NCBI GenBank assembly: GCA_016209585.1
Contig: JACQVU010000114.1
Span: 1-8,031, forward strand
Length of the DNA stretch: 8,031 nt
From: Planctomycetota bacterium
GTDB lineage: Bacteria; Planctomycetota; UBA8742; JACQVU01
Direction of reading: 5' to 3'
In this document: positions 6,348 to 8,031 of the stretch, one piece after another
How positions within the stretch are numbered: position 1 is the first letter of the stretch
Layout: each line of letters opens with the position of its first letter
Position numbers and translations under genes: made by a program
Notes under the pieces: generated by a model
What the model saw: only the letters and a program-made list of their open reading frames with translations
Told to the model about the DNA's origin: nothing
Database searches by the model: none

Positions 6348-6575
6348 CTACAGGTAGGTCGTCCATTCGTCGCGGAAGAAACCCACGCGGCGCAGCAGCC
6401 GCACGCCGGCGCTTCGCTCCTCGGCGCTGCGGAACGCGATCCAGAACGGCTCCCGTCGCCACGGAAACGGGAAGCGGTTGACCCGCAACAGTTTGTCCAG
6501 AAGCGCGGTCTCCGCCGGCTCGCCGCCCTCCAGCGCGGCGGGGTAGTCGACCGGCGGGGGCGTGGGAGCGTCCAT
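6348..6575 (-). CDS. Small hypothetical protein (75 aa)
   Basis: I do not recognise this protein. From ATG at 6575 to TAG at 6348 it encodes 75 residues with about 89% G or C at third codon positions, matching the confident genes. The N-terminus is proline-rich (MDAPTPPPVDYP). The rest is basic and aromatic, with FPFPWRREPFWIAF (35-48) and a C-terminal RRVGFFRDEWTTYL. It has no cysteine, signal peptide or membrane segment, so it is predicted soluble. It lies 68 bp downstream of the barrel gene in the same direction, across a heptamer-repeat spacer, so the two could be cotranscribed. No clear Shine-Dalgarno precedes the ATG, and an alternative start is possible. The same frame stays open upstream antisense-free over the barrel gene, but that part looks like shadow coding. 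Confidence 0.55.
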   Translation of the reverse strand: MDAPTPPPVDYPAALEGGEPAETALLDKLLRVNRFPFPWRREPFWIAFRSAEERSAGVRLLRRVGFFRDEWTTYL

Positions 6576-6593
6576 GCGAGGTTGGGGGGCGGG

Positions 6594-6639
6594 GGCTGAA
6601 GGAAGGCCGAAGGTCGAAGGCAAAAGGCTAAAGTGCGAA
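6594..6639 (+). repeat. Degenerate tandem heptamers between the barrel gene and the small gene
   Basis: On the + strand the 7-bp units GGCTGAA (6594), GGCCGAA (6605), GGTCGAA (6612), GGCAAAA (6619), GGCTAAA (6626) and GTGCGAA (6633) follow one another, with one 4-bp interruption (GGAA) after the first. The last five to six units are in exact 7-bp register and run up to the stop codon of the barrel gene. Composition differs from the accB-accC array but the period is the same. The transcript of the adjacent - strand genes would be pyrimidine-rich here. Confidence 0.7.
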
Positions 6640-6643
6640 GTTT

Positions 6644-8031
6644 TCAGAACGACAGCGCCGCGCCGGCGTAGAAGAAGTCCGACGGGCGGGTGACCCGGTC
6701 GGTCGCCGAGGCGCGGAAGCCCGGGTAGAGCCGCGCGTACCCGGCGTCGAACGAGATCCGGGGCGAGAAACGGTAGGCCGCCGTCAGATCGTACTCCACG
6801 CCCAGGTCGCGCTGCGACGCCCCCACGCGCGCCGCCGTGCGCACCACCTGCCGGCGGGGACCGTACCAGGCGTCGCGGGAAGTGTCCAGCCGCAAGAGGT
6901 GGGCGGACCCTTCCAGGTCCAGCCCTTCCCACGGCGCGGCGCCCAGGCGCGCCGCGGCGTGCGCCAGGTTCTGCAGGCCGACCGCGTCGATGACGCCGTA
7001 CCGGCCGTGGCTTGCGGGATACAACTGGTCGAAAGTCTCCCGCCGGCCGTCGCGGGGGTCGGAGTCGCCCGAGGCGCGGCTGGTCTCCACCTTCGCCCGC
7101 CAGCGGACGCGGTCGTCGCCCGGGAGGAAGAAGTGCCACGTGGCGCCCGCGCCGTAGGCCCAGGCCGAGATGCTGTCGGTGGCGTAGTTGCCTATTTGCG
7201 CGGCCCAGAAGCCCTCCAGCGCCACCTGGCGCCAGAGGGCGGTATGGGCCTCGAAGCCCAGCGTGGTGACGTCCATGTCGCCGTTCTGACCGTCCTCGCC
7301 GACGATGAAGTTGTCCTTGTCGCGCTTGAAGAGCGCGAAGAGGTCGAGCGACGTGCGATCCACGACGTCTTGCAGCGTGGCGTTGCCCGTGAGGTCGGTC
7401 GGGAAGCGGCTGAAAGTTCCGTAGAAGCCGTAGAAGTCCACGTCGTTGACGCCGTTGTTGAAGTTGCGGTTGTCGACGCCGACCTCGAAGGCCAGGAAGA
7501 CCTCGGCTTCGAGGAAGATCTCCGGCCGCTTGAAGATCAGTTCCGCGCCGTCGAACGAGCGCGGGACGTTGTCCCACTCGTCGCTGCCCACCAGGCGCTC
7601 GGAGCCGAGTTCCAGCCGGAAGCGGCCGCCGCGCAGCAGGAAGGGGAAGTAATACTCATCCCATTGGTTGACGTCGATGAACCCCTCGAAAAGGTCCCAC
7701 ACGTCCTGCCGCGGGCGCGGGCGAACCTCGCGGGAGACCCACTCCTTGGCGTCGATCGCCACCGCGCGGGCGGTGACCGCGTCGCGCACCTTCCACCGGA
7801 AATCGAACATGGCGCGTTGCAGCACCGCCCAGTCGTCCTGCGAACCGGTGGAGGCGAAGTCGAAGTTCGACCGCGCCTCCCCCCGCATGCGGTCGTCGCC
7901 GTGAAACCGGAAGCCCACGTCGGGCTGGTCCATCACCTCCGACGTGAATCGCTCCACTCCGGTGGAGGCGGCGGGCGAGACCTTCGCCAGCCCCCAGTCC
8001 AGGTAAGTGAGCGGATTGTACTGCTGGTGAC
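6644..8031 (-). CDS. Outer-membrane beta-barrel, alginate-export family (5'-truncated by the window edge)
   Basis: The frame is open from the right edge to TGA at 6644, giving 461 visible residues; the true start and any signal peptide lie beyond 8031. An in-frame GTG at 7957 is not taken as the start because the frame continues upstream with plausible coding (HQQYNPLTYLDWGLAKV). Alginate-export (AlgE-like) hallmarks are visible: GRFRLELGSERLVGSDEWDN followed by RSFDGAEL (about residues 135-163), and FDQLYPASHGRYGVIDAVG (about 333-351). Alternating polar/aromatic strands run through the whole length, and the protein ends in DFFYAGAALSF, a C-terminal beta-signal with terminal Phe for BAM-dependent insertion. 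Family members form monomeric beta-barrel channels; the substrate here need not be alginate, since no alginate biosynthesis gene is in view. A heptamer-repeat spacer and a small hypothetical gene follow. Confidence 0.88.
   Translation of the reverse strand, partial: HQQYNPLTYLDWGLAKVSPAASTGVERFTSEVMDQPDVGFRFHGDDRMRGEARSNFDFASTGSQDDWAVLQRAMFDFRWKVRDAVTARAVAIDAKEWVSREVRPRPRQDVWDLFEGFIDVNQWDEYYFPFLLRGGRFRLELGSERLVGSDEWDNVPRSFDGAELIFKRPEIFLEAEVFLAFEVGVDNRNFNNGVNDVDFYGFYGTFSRFPTDLTGNATLQDVVDRTSLDLFALFKRDKDNFIVGEDGQNGDMDVTTLGFEAHTALWRQVALEGFWAAQIGNYATDSISAWAYGAGATWHFFLPGDDRVRWRAKVETSRASGDSDPRDGRRETFDQLYPASHGRYGVIDAVGLQNLAHAAARLGAAPWEGLDLEGSAHLLRLDTSRDAWYGPRRQVVRTAARVGASQRDLGVEYDLTAAYRFSPRISFDAGYARLYPGFRASATDRVTRPSDFFYAGAALSF

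Noticed and set aside
6576..7577. N-terminal extension of the 75-residue gene over the barrel gene
   Set aside because: The upstream part is Arg/Gly/Pro-rich shadow of the barrel coding frame; only the last 75 codons lie outside that gene and look genuine.

Overview
The window is GC-rich bacterial DNA with strongly G/C-biased third codon positions. An outer-membrane beta-barrel gene makes it Gram-negative. Two short intergenic tandem repeats with a 7-bp period, plus the gene content, suggest a planctomycete/verrucomicrobial-type or similar poorly cultured lineage, but no taxonomic marker is present and this placement is weak.

Layout. The left edge holds the last codons of an unrecognised + strand gene (1-81). 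A gene-poor stretch of about 530 bp follows (82-612), with a GC-rich hairpin, three copies of a 9-mer and a sigma70-like promoter. Next is a single + strand gene (613-3066) whose product joins a cobalamin-binding-type radical SAM enzyme to a family 2 glycosyltransferase. This is the least ordinary item in the window. It converges, 24 bp apart, on a - strand operon of pepP/pepQ-type M24 peptidase (6161-5043), accB (5022-4495) and accC (4446-3091). The peptidase has a good Shine-Dalgarno sequence and a candidate promoter at 6214-6243. Upstream on the - strand lie a 75-residue hypothetical protein (6575-6348) and the 3' part of an alginate-export-family outer-membrane barrel that runs off the right edge (8031-6644).

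How the genes work together. AccB (biotin carrier) and AccC (biotin carboxylase) form the first half-reaction of acetyl-CoA carboxylase, which commits carbon to fatty acid synthesis. The peptidase is a frequent neighbour of accB/accC in bacteria; the efp gene often found between them is absent here. The radical SAM-glycosyltransferase fusion suggests a modified envelope glycan or glycolipid, but its substrate cannot be read from the sequence. The barrel is probably a passive channel for an anionic or small solute. I see no CRISPR array, insertion sequence, tRNA, rRNA or phage gene. Apart from the fusion protein, the two heptamer tracts and the small unknown protein, this is an ordinary chromosomal region.
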